From Verrucomicrobiia bacterium (GTDB lineage Bacteria > Verrucomicrobiota > Verrucomicrobiia > Limisphaerales > JAUIHU01), in contig JAUIHU010000214.1 in the NCBI GenBank assembly GCA_030432175.1, forward strand, positions 1-7,320: a DNA stretch of 7,320 nucleotides, in the 5' to 3' direction. Positions 1-5,710 of the stretch are shown here, piece by piece (position 1 is the stretch's first letter; every line of letters starts with the position of its first letter). The position numbers were made by a program, and so were the translations under genes. Under the pieces are notes generated by a model. The model saw only the letters and a list, made by a program, of their open reading frames with translations. It was not told the origin of the DNA and did not search any database.

Positions 1-195
1 GTCGTCATCCACAACCAACAGATCCAACGGGCAATGCTCGCGAATCTCAGAGAGCTTTTCAACCAGCTTGGGCAGGTTATCAATCTCGTTGTAAGTCGGG
101 GAAACAACAATAGATTGAACCGCCCCCGCCGAGGGACGGTTCGCTTCCTCAAGATCAACGCGCGCTGTGTGGGTTTTCTGGACGGAATGCTGCAT
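1..195 (-). CDS. Family 2 glycosyltransferase, dolichol-phosphate mannose synthase-like (N-terminus, partial)
   Basis: The first 65 residues of a minus-strand gene that runs off the left edge. After a hydrophilic leader of about 27 residues comes the opening beta-strand and loop of a GT-A fold: VVSPTYNE at 30-37, then a helix (IDNLPKLVEKL) and the second strand LDLLVVDDD at 57-65. The PTYNE and LLVVDD signatures are characteristic of polyprenol/dolichol-phosphate mannosyltransferases, which move mannose or another sugar from a nucleotide sugar to a lipid phosphate at the inner membrane. The catalytic DxD region and any membrane segments lie outside the window. ATG at 193-195 is the only usual start in this frame before the upstream in-frame stop; no clear Shine-Dalgarno site precedes it. 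The gene lies 83 bases downstream of the Tat-exported epimerase gene on the same strand, so co-transcription is possible. Other GT2 enzymes cannot be excluded from 65 residues. Confidence 0.85.
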   Translation of the reverse strand, partial: MQHSVQKTHTARVDLEEANRPSAGAVQSIVVSPTYNEIDNLPKLVEKLSEIREHCPLDLLVVDDD

Positions 196-278
196 TCGGT
201 GGGTTGGACCACGCAGGGCTTTTAATGTGTCAAAATGTGATGAGAAAGCCCTGACTCAAAGTAGCTGAACTCAACCAA

Positions 279-1412
279 TCAGGCGGTTTTCAATCCCAGC
301 CCCAATGCTTCCTTGCAGTATTGAATGCTACGTTCCAACTCAGCCAACTGCCCCAGTTGTTCTGTTTCACGTCTGGTGGAGCCCTTGGGATTCTCAGCTG
401 GCTGGTAAGGGTTGCCGGCTTTAGATAATTCAACAAATCGCGCGAAATCCTTGGCCCGCGCTTCCGGGTAAACATTCCAGAATCCCGGATCACCATAGAC
501 CGAATAGTCGCGGGGAATACCGGAAATGATTTCCAAAATGAAGGGTGTATCAGGACACAACTCAGAATACTTCCTGACATATTCTTTAAAATCTACCGAG
601 CCTTCGCCAATAGCCGTCCACGCCACTCCAATGCTCTTTTCTTTCTCCCAGACTGCCGAATCACGCAACCCGGTAGAAACTGCATAAGGCGCCAGGATTT
701 CCAGACTGGCTGTTGGATCCTCAATCGTCCAGGTTGCATTCCCGCTATCCATGGTAGCCCCGACAAATTCCGGTCCGGCTTCTTCAATCAGCTGAACCAG
801 TTCCCAGGATTGCATGTCACCAGCATGATTTTCCACGGCGATTTTAACTCCGGCATCCAAAGCTTGAGATCGCACGGATTGGAGCGTTTTGACCATTTCT
901 TTAATGTGGCGCCAGATGCCGCCTTCGCCCTGGCGATCTCTACCTGTTCCCAGATAGCACCGGGCCACTGGAGATCCGAGCGCTTTGGCGACTCGAATGG
1001 TCAGTTCCAAATGCTCTTGAGCCGTGCCGTGTCGATCATTAAAAGCGCCGGAAGATGGGCACACACCACCTGTCCCTGCGTGGATCTTCAATCCAAGATC
1101 ATCCGCTTTCATCTTCACATCCCTCAGAGCGCAATCTTCAAAGCTCTCATAGACGTCCAGATCGGAGAACATGATGTAATCAACCTGCTGTTTAGCAGCA
1201 TAATCCAGCAGTGCGGACGCCTTCCATCCCAATGCGCGTATTGAGAAATTATCGAACCCAAGCGCAATTCTCTTGGATCCGGTATTATTCTGCGCCAGAG
1301 CGGCTCCAGTAAAACGCGTCAACCCGGAGGTGGTGAGCGCAGCGCCTGCCGACCATGCCAGGGAACTTTTTAAAAACGAACGCCGAGTGGATGGGTGGTT
1401 TGATTGATCCAT
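279..1412 (-). CDS. Tat-exported sugar phosphate isomerase/epimerase-like TIM-barrel protein
   Basis: 377 residues. The N-terminus is a twin-arginine signal: STRRSFLKSS (RR at 10-11), a hydrophobic stretch to about residue 39, and a likely cleavage after ALA (38-40). The rest reads as a xylose-isomerase-like TIM barrel (AP endonuclease 2 / IolE / tagatose-epimerase superfamily). Candidate metal or acid residues fall at strand ends: AVENH (E194, H196), TMDSGN (D222), IGEG (E270) and FILEI (E294). The family isomerises or epimerises sugars, inositols or their derivatives; the substrate cannot be read from sequence. Export through Tat suggests it folds, perhaps with a metal, before crossing the membrane. 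ATG at 1412 is preferred over an upstream TTG at 1448 because it puts the RR motif at the usual distance from the N-terminus. No strong Shine-Dalgarno site is seen. Many planctomycetes carry many such exported epimerase paralogues, so family assignment is safer than function. Confidence 0.88.
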   Translation of the reverse strand: MDQSNHPSTRRSFLKSSLAWSAGAALTTSGLTRFTGAALAQNNTGSKRIALGFDNFSIRALGWKASALLDYAAKQQVDYIMFSDLDVYESFEDCALRDVKMKADDLGLKIHAGTGGVCPSSGAFNDRHGTAQEHLELTIRVAKALGSPVARCYLGTGRDRQGEGGIWRHIKEMVKTLQSVRSQALDAGVKIAVENHAGDMQSWELVQLIEEAGPEFVGATMDSGNATWTIEDPTASLEILAPYAVSTGLRDSAVWEKEKSIGVAWTAIGEGSVDFKEYVRKYSELCPDTPFILEIISGIPRDYSVYGDPGFWNVYPEARAKDFARFVELSKAGNPYQPAENPKGSTRRETEQLGQLAELERSIQYCKEALGLGLKTA

Positions 1413-1800
1413 ACGATTCAGGGATTTAAAATATAGAAATTCCAACAAACAATCCTGCTTCCAATCATAAAACAGCCTTACCAGAAGGCTTATTTCAGAA
1501 TTTTACCCACAGGAAACGATAAGAAATTACCAAAGATAATCCGAAAGGTAAAGGATCCAGCTCTCTTTCAGGATTAATTGGTTGCGATTGAAAGTGGGTG
1601 GAGCCCTGGGATCGCTGAGCCCCAGCTCGGCGAGTGGAGCCAGTATTGAATTTGAGCTGAACTGTGAAGCTCCACTCTTTTCAAATCACACTCGCTGTCG
1701 GGGTGGGCGAGAAAATGAAAAATAATTTCTTTTAGCGTCAAATAGCACAAGAGGTAGAAAATTTGGGTGTCAAAAAGATGTATTCAGACTCTTACTCAAT
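1413..1800. other. Intergenic region with several imperfect hairpins, no convincing gene
   Basis: No reading frame here looks like protein. A small perfect hairpin, AGCCTT-accag-AAGGCT (1474-1490), sits about 60 bases upstream of the epimerase start. Read on the minus strand it is followed by GTTTTA, so it could be a weak terminator or 5' leader element. Between about 1600 and 1711 lie further inverted repeats: TCGCTGAGC / GCTCGGCGA (1612-1620 / 1625-1633, one G-T pair, CCCA loop); GAGTGGAGC / GCTCCACTC (1632-1640 / 1669-1677, perfect 9 bp); and CTCGC / GCGAG (1691-1711). The first two compete for bases 1632-1633. No clear promoter could be assigned. Confidence 0.5.
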
Positions 1801-1950
1801 GCCCCCAGCGCCAAAGGCGCGACACATACCAGCCTGGGCTGCCAGGCCCAGGACGGCATTCTCCTCAAATATAAGGGCTGAAGGCCCGACTCATATCCAC
1901 AATATTTTCTAGCAACATATGTTTTGTGCCGGACTTTCAGCCTTTGGAGA
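1801..1950. repeat. Array of short GC-rich hairpins with a shared trailing motif (dispersed intergenic repeat)
   Basis: Three hairpins follow each other: GCGCC-aaa-GGCGC (1808-1820); CCTGGGC-tgccag-GCCCAGG (1833-1852); and GGGCT-gaa-GGCCC (1875-1887, one G-T pair). Each is followed by a similar tail: GACACAT, GGACGGCAT, GACTCAT. A fourth, inverted, degenerate copy of the GGCTGAA...C-GAC module occurs at about 1926-1948, seen on the minus strand as AAGGCTGAAAGTCCGGC. Between the third and inverted copies is the perfect 10-base palindrome AACATATGTT (1914-1923). Repeated hairpin plus tail units, outside genes and in both orientations, are what dispersed REP-like repeats look like. From general knowledge, planctomycete genomes often carry comparable intergenic repeats, though copies elsewhere cannot be seen here. 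The open frame across this block on the minus strand is a translated repeat, not a gene. Confidence 0.65.
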
Positions 1951-2000
1951 CTAAACTTGCGGCCATTCAGGACAATCAGAATTTCATCCAGGAATAATGA

Positions 2001-2273
2001 ATGAATAGAAAGCAAATCATAAAAACAGTCTCCCGAAAGGCAACAGCGCCTAAAATTGTTTCCGTTATCATCGAAAACCAGCAGTTAGATGATCCAAATG
2101 ACAAAATTGTTGTTTTTGAATCCGATGACGGAAGTTCGATCAAATTAAGAGTTGGTGTCTTCCAGAATTCATTTGTTGAGGGAATTCTCCGGGCTCAACA
2201 ACGGATCATCGACTCATCACTGAGTGACCCGGGCAAACGAACAAACATCCCAAAAGCGCCGACTGTAAATTGA
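2001..2273 (+). CDS. Small hypothetical protein, 90 residues
   Basis: Not recognised. ATG at 2001 is preceded by AGGA (1990-1993) at workable spacing, one of the few plausible Shine-Dalgarno sites in the window. The product is soluble-looking, with no signal peptide or membrane segment. It has a basic N-terminus (MNRKQIIKTVSRK), a possible beta-rich middle (KIVSVIIENQQ, DKIVVFESDDGSSIKLRVGVF), an amphipathic helix-like stretch (VEGILRAQQRIIDSSL) and a polar tail. An alternative ATG at 1997 leads to a stop after three codons. It stands alone between a repeat array and a long non-coding stretch, with about 50 bases separating it from the repeat. Protein-like composition and the ribosome site argue for a real gene; isolation and lack of a recognised family argue against. 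Confidence 0.45.
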   Translation: MNRKQIIKTVSRKATAPKIVSVIIENQQLDDPNDKIVVFESDDGSSIKLRVGVFQNSFVEGILRAQQRIIDSSLSDPGKRTNIPKAPTVN

Positions 2274-2605
2274 TAAATCGGCAAATTTAGAGGGGGGGGA
2301 GCGTTTTTTATCTTCAATTGACTGCGACGATTCTCATTCTTGGTAGGTAATCCAAAGTGTGTCTCTCCTTCAACCATTGTCTTACGGCATAAAAAACCAT
2401 GTCTCCAAGAACAAAAGACACTTGTAATGATATTGGTTTCCAGGCAATACTGTTTTAATAATCCGTTAGCCGAACAACCAAAACAGAAGTTTCATGAAGA
2501 AGCGCTGGAGATTTGAAGGATTGTGGATATGATGAACAGAGTAAGGCAAGAACGGATGCGGTCCATAGCAGCATCCAACAAAGCATCATAGGAATTAAGA
2601 ATTTA
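2274..2605. other. Non-coding stretch, mostly featureless
   Basis: No credible gene on either strand. Directly after the small ORF is a run of eight Gs (2292-2299), then GCG and a T6 tract, without a convincing stem before it. GGATGC / GCATCC (2554-2559 / 2571-2576) is a perfect 6-base inverted repeat and could be the first hairpin of the structured block downstream. Tiny frames near 2494-2590 (12 and 21 codons) overlap at ATGATG but have no family resemblance and are not called. Confidence 0.5.
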
Positions 2606-2843
2606 CCGAACCGTAGATTGACATTGGCCAGGTCGGTTCGGATGAAAGAGAGACTTTGAGGAAAGTTCAGGGGAAAAGAAGTGGGGGGGAGCTTGCCTCA
2701 TGAACTAAAGCAACAGGATTCGACCCCGATCGGTCGAATCAACACCCAACCGACTGGAGTTTTCAGTCGACAGGGAACGAGAAAAACGGTAATCAGCGGT
2801 AAAAATCGTGCGTGTGCCCGCTGGTGGCCGTTTTTCTTTTTTT
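2606..2843 (+). ncRNA. Candidate structured RNA or long structured leader (serial hairpins ending in a terminator)
   Basis: Five inverted repeats follow in series on the plus strand. (1) CCGAACCG / CGGTTCGG, 2606-2613 / 2634-2641, perfect 8 bp. (2) GTTCAGGGG / CCTC-A-TGAAC, about 2664-2672 / 2696-2705, with one bulge and one G-U pair; it competes with a small ACTTT-gagg-AAAGT hairpin. (3) GATTCGACC / GGTCGAATC, 2717-2725 / 2732-2740, perfect 9 bp with a 6-base loop. (4) CGACTG / CAGTCG, 2751-2756 / 2764-2769. (5) The terminator-like hairpin annotated separately, then T7. Little of the 238 bases is left unpaired and no protein-like frame runs through it. This fits either a free-standing small RNA or the 5' leader of the gene at 2847. 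It was compared by memory with RNase P RNA, tmRNA, SRP RNA and common riboswitches and matches none convincingly. The 5' end and promoter are not identifiable. Existence as a transcript is inference. Confidence 0.35.
2780..2843 (+). terminator. Intrinsic terminator-like hairpin with T7 tract abutting a start codon
   Basis: Outer stem AGAAAAACGG (2780-2789) pairs perfectly with CCGTTTTTCT (2828-2837). A 4/4-base internal loop separates it from an inner stem, CAGCGG (2794-2799) with CCGCTG (2818-2823), closing an 18-base loop. A run of seven Ts (2837-2843) follows at once, the A-stem / T-tract form of a Rho-independent terminator. It ends 3 bases before the ATG at 2847, so it would either end an upstream transcript or act as an attenuator that also hides the ribosome entry region. 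Confidence 0.6.
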
Positions 2844-2846
2844 GTT

Positions 2847-3965
2847 ATGCCTATCAAACCTCTGGACCTCAAACGGATTCAGGTCTTTCCTCTCGAATCT
2901 CGCAAAAGTCTGACCCGCGTTGAAGATATCCTGATCGACCCGGATGAAGCGCCTCCCGCGATTGAAGATTCCAGATTGAAAAACCAGATCGAAAACCTGG
3001 CGCAACTGATTCTGAAGGCTAAGACAAAAGACGCAGGGATCCAGCTGATTTATGGAGCCCATCTTTTAAGAAATGGCGCAGCTCTGATCCTGGAAGAAAT
3101 GATGTCCCGAGGTTGGGTGACTCATATTGCGACAAATGGCGCCGGCACGATTCATGACTGGGAGTACGCGTTTCTGGGCCGGTCCACTGAAAGCGTGCGT
3201 GAGAATGTCGCTACAGGAACCTTCGGAGCCTGGGAGGAAACCGGCAAAAACATTCACATTGCTTTGGCCCTGGGAGGGATCCGAGGTGAAGGCTACGGAG
3301 CTGCTTTAGGGCGTTTCATTTTGAACGATGGCGGTGTATTCCCTTCCCCGGAATCTTTGGAACGGGTGCTCCGGGAAGATCCAGGACATCCGCTGGCTCC
3401 GGCCAGGGCGGATTTACTCTCGTTAATGCGTGAGTTCGGGTTTCAGGAAGGACGATACACGGTTGAGCATCCCTGGAAACATGCATCAATCCTGGCGCAG
3501 GCGGCACGACATCAAATTCCACTAACCGTCCACCCTGGGATTGGTTATGACATTGTAAGCGTCAACCCAATGTTCAACGGAGCCATTCTCGGACGGGCAG
3601 CTCAAAAAGATTTCCAATGGTTTTGTGGCGCGGTGGAGACTTTGGATTCCGGAGTCACATTGTCAGTTGGGTCTGCCATCATGGGACCTCAGGTATTTGA
3701 AAAGAGTCTGAGTGTTGTGCACAATCTGAGGCTGCAGGAAAAACGGCCTTTGGTTAAAGACATGACCATTGCTGTCGTGGATCTACAGGATGGCGGCGGA
3801 TGGGACTGGACCCAGGGTGAGCCACCCAAGACCAATCCTGCATATTATCTTCGATTTTGTAAAAGTTACGCCCGGATGGGAGGTGCGATGCACTACCTTC
3901 AGTGCGATAATGCCCTGTTCATTCAAAGCCTCTTTCATGAATTGAAAAATCGCTCCGGGGCTTAG
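2847..3965 (+). CDS. Deoxyhypusine-synthase-like protein, function unknown
   Basis: 372 residues, soluble, no signal peptide. The layout resembles the deoxyhypusine synthase / homospermidine synthase-like fold (an NAD-binding Rossmann-like domain): YGAHLLRNGAALILEEMMSRG (69-89), VTHIATNGAGTIHDWEYAF (91-109, at the position of the family's strand plus T-x-GG...D segment), LTVHPGIGYDI (226-236), then GAVETLDSGVTLSVGSAIMGPQVFEKSL (261-288). True deoxyhypusine synthase makes a spermidine-derived lysine on archaeal/eukaryotic IF5A; bacteria lack that substrate, so a bacterial relative more likely acts on a polyamine or other small molecule, or has another role. The usual catalytic lysine could not be placed with confidence. 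ATG at 2847 is chosen over GTG at 2808, because GTG lies inside the terminator hairpin and would add a low-complexity MRVPAGGRFSFFV leader. No Shine-Dalgarno site is possible in the T-tract before the ATG. It converges on the yjbQ-like gene, 18 bases apart. Gene reality is near certain; the family call is moderate. Confidence 0.6.
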   Translation: MPIKPLDLKRIQVFPLESRKSLTRVEDILIDPDEAPPAIEDSRLKNQIENLAQLILKAKTKDAGIQLIYGAHLLRNGAALILEEMMSRGWVTHIATNGAGTIHDWEYAFLGRSTESVRENVATGTFGAWEETGKNIHIALALGGIRGEGYGAALGRFILNDGGVFPSPESLERVLREDPGHPLAPARADLLSLMREFGFQEGRYTVEHPWKHASILAQAARHQIPLTVHPGIGYDIVSVNPMFNGAILGRAAQKDFQWFCGAVETLDSGVTLSVGSAIMGPQVFEKSLSVVHNLRLQEKRPLVKDMTIAVVDLQDGGGWDWTQGEPPKTNPAYYLRFCKSYARMGGAMHYLQCDNALFIQSLFHELKNRSGA

Positions 3966-3983
3966 CCATCGTCATGGGACATT

Positions 3984-4403
3984 TCATTCACCAATAATCT
4001 TCACCAGAACCCGTTTTCTGCGGCGACCGTCAAATTCGCCGTAGAAAATCTGCTCCCACGGGCCAAGATCCAGTTTACCTTCCGTAATGGCCACGACGAC
4101 CTCACGTCCCATGATTTGCCGTTTCAAATGCGCGTCTCCGTTATCCTCACCGGTTTGGTTGTGACGGTATCGTGAAATGGGCTCATGTGGCGCCAATTCT
4201 TCCAACCAATCGTCGTAATCCTGCAGAAGACCGCCTTCGTCGTCATTGATATAGACACTTGCAGTGATATGCATCGCATTGACCAAAACCAGTCCCTCCT
4301 GCACACCGCTATCAGTCACCAGCTCTTCAACCGTGTCGGTGATATTTCTGAAGCCACGTCGGGATGGAATCTCGAACCACAAGTGTTTCGTCAGTGATTT
4401 CAT
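3984..4403 (-). CDS. yjbQ: YjbQ family protein (UPF0047, secondary thiamine-phosphate synthase type)
   Basis: 139 residues, the usual size for this small single-domain family. The signature is clear: MHITASVYINDDEGGLLQDY (44-63), the conserved RHNQTGEDNGDAHLK block (80-94), then MGREVVVAITEGKLDLGPWEQIFYGEFDG (98-126) and the terminal VLVKIIGE. Conserved polar residues include H45, E56, D62, H81, D87, D90 and H92. Family members are cytoplasmic trimers; E. coli YjbQ shows weak thiamine-phosphate synthase activity that can replace ThiE, but its physiological role is unsettled. ATG at 4403 gives the standard length; in-frame ATG (4418) and TTG (4442) would add 5 or 13 residues without family resemblance. 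No strong Shine-Dalgarno site is seen. No thiamine genes adjoin. It is divergent from alanine dehydrogenase and convergent with the deoxyhypusine-synthase-like gene, so probably transcribed alone. Confidence 0.92.
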   Translation of the reverse strand: MKSLTKHLWFEIPSRRGFRNITDTVEELVTDSGVQEGLVLVNAMHITASVYINDDEGGLLQDYDDWLEELAPHEPISRYRHNQTGEDNGDAHLKRQIMGREVVVAITEGKLDLGPWEQIFYGEFDGRRRKRVLVKIIGE

Positions 4404-4526
4404 AACACAGCCAAGCATGCCTGCGGAAAGCAGATCGTTCAAGACCAGGGAAAAGAGAGGACGGGAGAATGAAGCGTTAAAAATTTTTAATTACGCAAAC
4501 AGTTTTCCTGCAGTATTCTAAGATTG
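4404..4526. promoter_or_regulatory. Divergent promoter region, yjbQ-like / alanine dehydrogenase, with AT palindrome
   Basis: These 123 bases must drive both flanking genes. For alanine dehydrogenase, TATTCT (4514-4519) is a possible -10 box with a poor TTACGC (4491-4496) 17 bases upstream. It would start RNA at or next to the A of the ATG (4527), giving a leaderless message; this agrees with the lack of a Shine-Dalgarno site. A perfect 14-base palindrome, TTAAAAATTTTTAA (4477-4490), lies directly before the -35 position and could be an UP-like or operator element. No confident promoter was found for the minus-strand gene. Confidence 0.35.
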
Positions 4527-5594
4527 ATGAATATTGGTGTTCCAAAGGAAATCAAAATTGAAGAAAGTCGCGTTTCAGTCACTCCATCTGGGGTTCGAAA
4601 ATTAGTTCAGGCTGGACATTGCGTCACTGTAGAAAGTGGCGCTGGCGCTGGTTCAGGCTACCCGGATACAGAGTATGCAGACGCAGGGGCTCAAATGGAA
4701 ACCGATGTCGAAACTCTGTTCCGAAATGCAGAGATGATCATCAAGGTCAAAGAACCCCAACCCGAAGAATACTCACGACTTCAACCTGAACAAATCCTGT
4801 TCACCTACTTACACCTGGCCGCCGACCCCAAACTGATTCGTGGACTTCTGGATTCCGGCTGTATTGCTCTGGGCTACGAAACCCTGCAACGCAATCGTCG
4901 GTTACCACTACTGGAACCGATGAGTGAAATCGCCGGTCGTATGGCTCCATTGATGGGCGCCTATTTCCTTGGCGGCCCAAGAGGCGGTAAAGGAATCCTT
5001 TTGTCAGGCAGTCCTGGATCCTTTCCCGGACAGGTCGTGGTGATCGGGGGAGGATCCGCCGGTTTTAATGCAGCGCGAATTGCTATCGGATTGGGAGCCG
5101 ATGTTACGATCATGGAAATTGATTTCGAAAGAGTTCGACAGCTTGAGAATCATTTTCCGGGCGCTCGTGTACTGTATTCAGACGAGGAATATCTTTCAAG
5201 ACTGCTCCCCAGAGCGGATCTGATCATTTGCGCAGCATTGATTCCTGGAGCGAAAGCGCCGGTATTACTACGTCGGGAACACCTGCGTCAGATGAAACCC
5301 GGCAGCGTCATTGTCGACATCGCTATTGATCAGGGAGGCTGCGCTGAAACCTCTCGACCCACATCCCATCAGGATCCGGTTTACCAGGAAGAATCAGTAG
5401 TTCACTACTGTGTTACCAACATGCCCGGAGCCTATGCTCGCACCTCCACTCAGGCGTTGACCCACGTGACGCTTCCCTACATCGAAAAAATTTCAACCCT
5501 CGGCCTGGACACAGCCTGCGAGCAACTCCCCGAAATCCAATCCGCCATTAATATCCGCTCAGGCAAAGCTGTCCATCCAGCAGCTCAGCTATAG
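4527..5594 (+). CDS. ald: Alanine dehydrogenase
   Basis: 355 residues, slightly shorter than the usual 370 or so. The enzyme catalyses NAD-dependent L-alanine deamination to pyruvate and ammonium, or the reverse, in the cytoplasm, normally as a hexamer. N-terminal catalytic domain: GVPKEIKIEESRVSVTP (4-20) with substrate-binding R15, KVKEP (73-77) with K75, and LFTYLHLAAD (91-100) with catalytic H96. NAD domain: VVVIGGGSAGFNAARIA (170-186), a variant of the usual GGGVVG loop, then the acidic end of beta-2 near 196-199. VDIAIDQGGCAETSRPTSH (263-281) carries catalytic D268, and VTNMPGAYARTST (296-308) is the conserved late motif. All key residues are present, so an active enzyme is expected. 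ATG at 4527 fits the family N-terminus; a TTG at 4524 directly before it is also possible. It is divergent from yjbQ and followed by a palindromic repeat, so it is likely monocistronic. Confidence 0.95.
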   Translation: MNIGVPKEIKIEESRVSVTPSGVRKLVQAGHCVTVESGAGAGSGYPDTEYADAGAQMETDVETLFRNAEMIIKVKEPQPEEYSRLQPEQILFTYLHLAADPKLIRGLLDSGCIALGYETLQRNRRLPLLEPMSEIAGRMAPLMGAYFLGGPRGGKGILLSGSPGSFPGQVVVIGGGSAGFNAARIAIGLGADVTIMEIDFERVRQLENHFPGARVLYSDEEYLSRLLPRADLIICAALIPGAKAPVLLRREHLRQMKPGSVIVDIAIDQGGCAETSRPTSHQDPVYQEESVVHYCVTNMPGAYARTSTQALTHVTLPYIEKISTLGLDTACEQLPEIQSAINIRSGKAVHPAAQL

Positions 5595-5610
5595 TTTTCT
5601 CTCTGGGGGG

Positions 5611-5692
5611 TCTGGGGGGTCAGTCAAAGAATTTTGACTAAATATTAGTCTTGGCTAATTTAATGTCAAAATTCTTTGACTGACCCCCCAGA
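5611..5692. repeat. Long perfect inverted repeat, MITE/REP-like palindromic element
   Basis: Left arm 5611-5638 and right arm 5665-5692 are perfect 28-base reverse complements (TCTGGGGGGTCAGTC... and ...GACTGACCCCCCAGA), around a 26-base AT-rich spacer. The spacer itself contains ATTAG / CTAAT (5645-5649 / 5655-5659 approx.), so the whole 82 bases can fold into one hairpin or cruciform. The last nine bases of the outer left end, CTGGGGGGT, are tandemly duplicated (5603-5611 and 5612-5620). It codes for nothing. It lies 16 bases after the alanine dehydrogenase stop and 18 bases before the glycosyltransferase start, so it could also act as a terminator or RNA end for alanine dehydrogenase, although it lacks a T tract. 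The form fits a non-autonomous element mobilised by a transposase elsewhere, for example a REP-associated (Y1/IS200-like) one; that link is inference. Confidence 0.85.
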
Positions 5693-5710
5693 GATGATAA
5701 ACCCATTTTC

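Noticed and set aside
34..225. Plus-strand open frame of 63 codons at the left edge
   Set aside because: Antisense to the GT2 N-terminus, where the VVSPTYNE and LLVVDD motifs identify the minus strand as coding.
810..1244. Plus-strand open frame of 144 codons
   Set aside because: It lies antisense within the well-supported Tat-exported epimerase gene; the motifs and TIM-barrel pattern are on the minus strand.
1770..2015. Minus-strand open frame of 81 codons
   Set aside because: It is a translation of the hairpin repeat array, with low-complexity residues such as PLALGAL arising from the stems; it has no family resemblance.
2195..2377. Minus-strand open frame of 60 codons
   Set aside because: It crosses the G8 run (read as prolines) and overlaps the small plus-strand gene; no protein features are seen.
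2657..2672. GAGGAAAGTTCAGGGG resembles the GAGGAAAGTCCGGGC box of RNase P RNA
   Set aside because: The other conserved RNase P regions and the P1 pairing were not found at suitable distances, and the block is too short before the terminator.
2716..2740. GGATTCGAC...GGTCGAATC recalls the tmRNA 5' GGATTCGAC and a tRNA T-arm
   Set aside because: No acceptor stem, CCA end, tag reading frame or T-loop consensus is present; it is simply a perfect hairpin.
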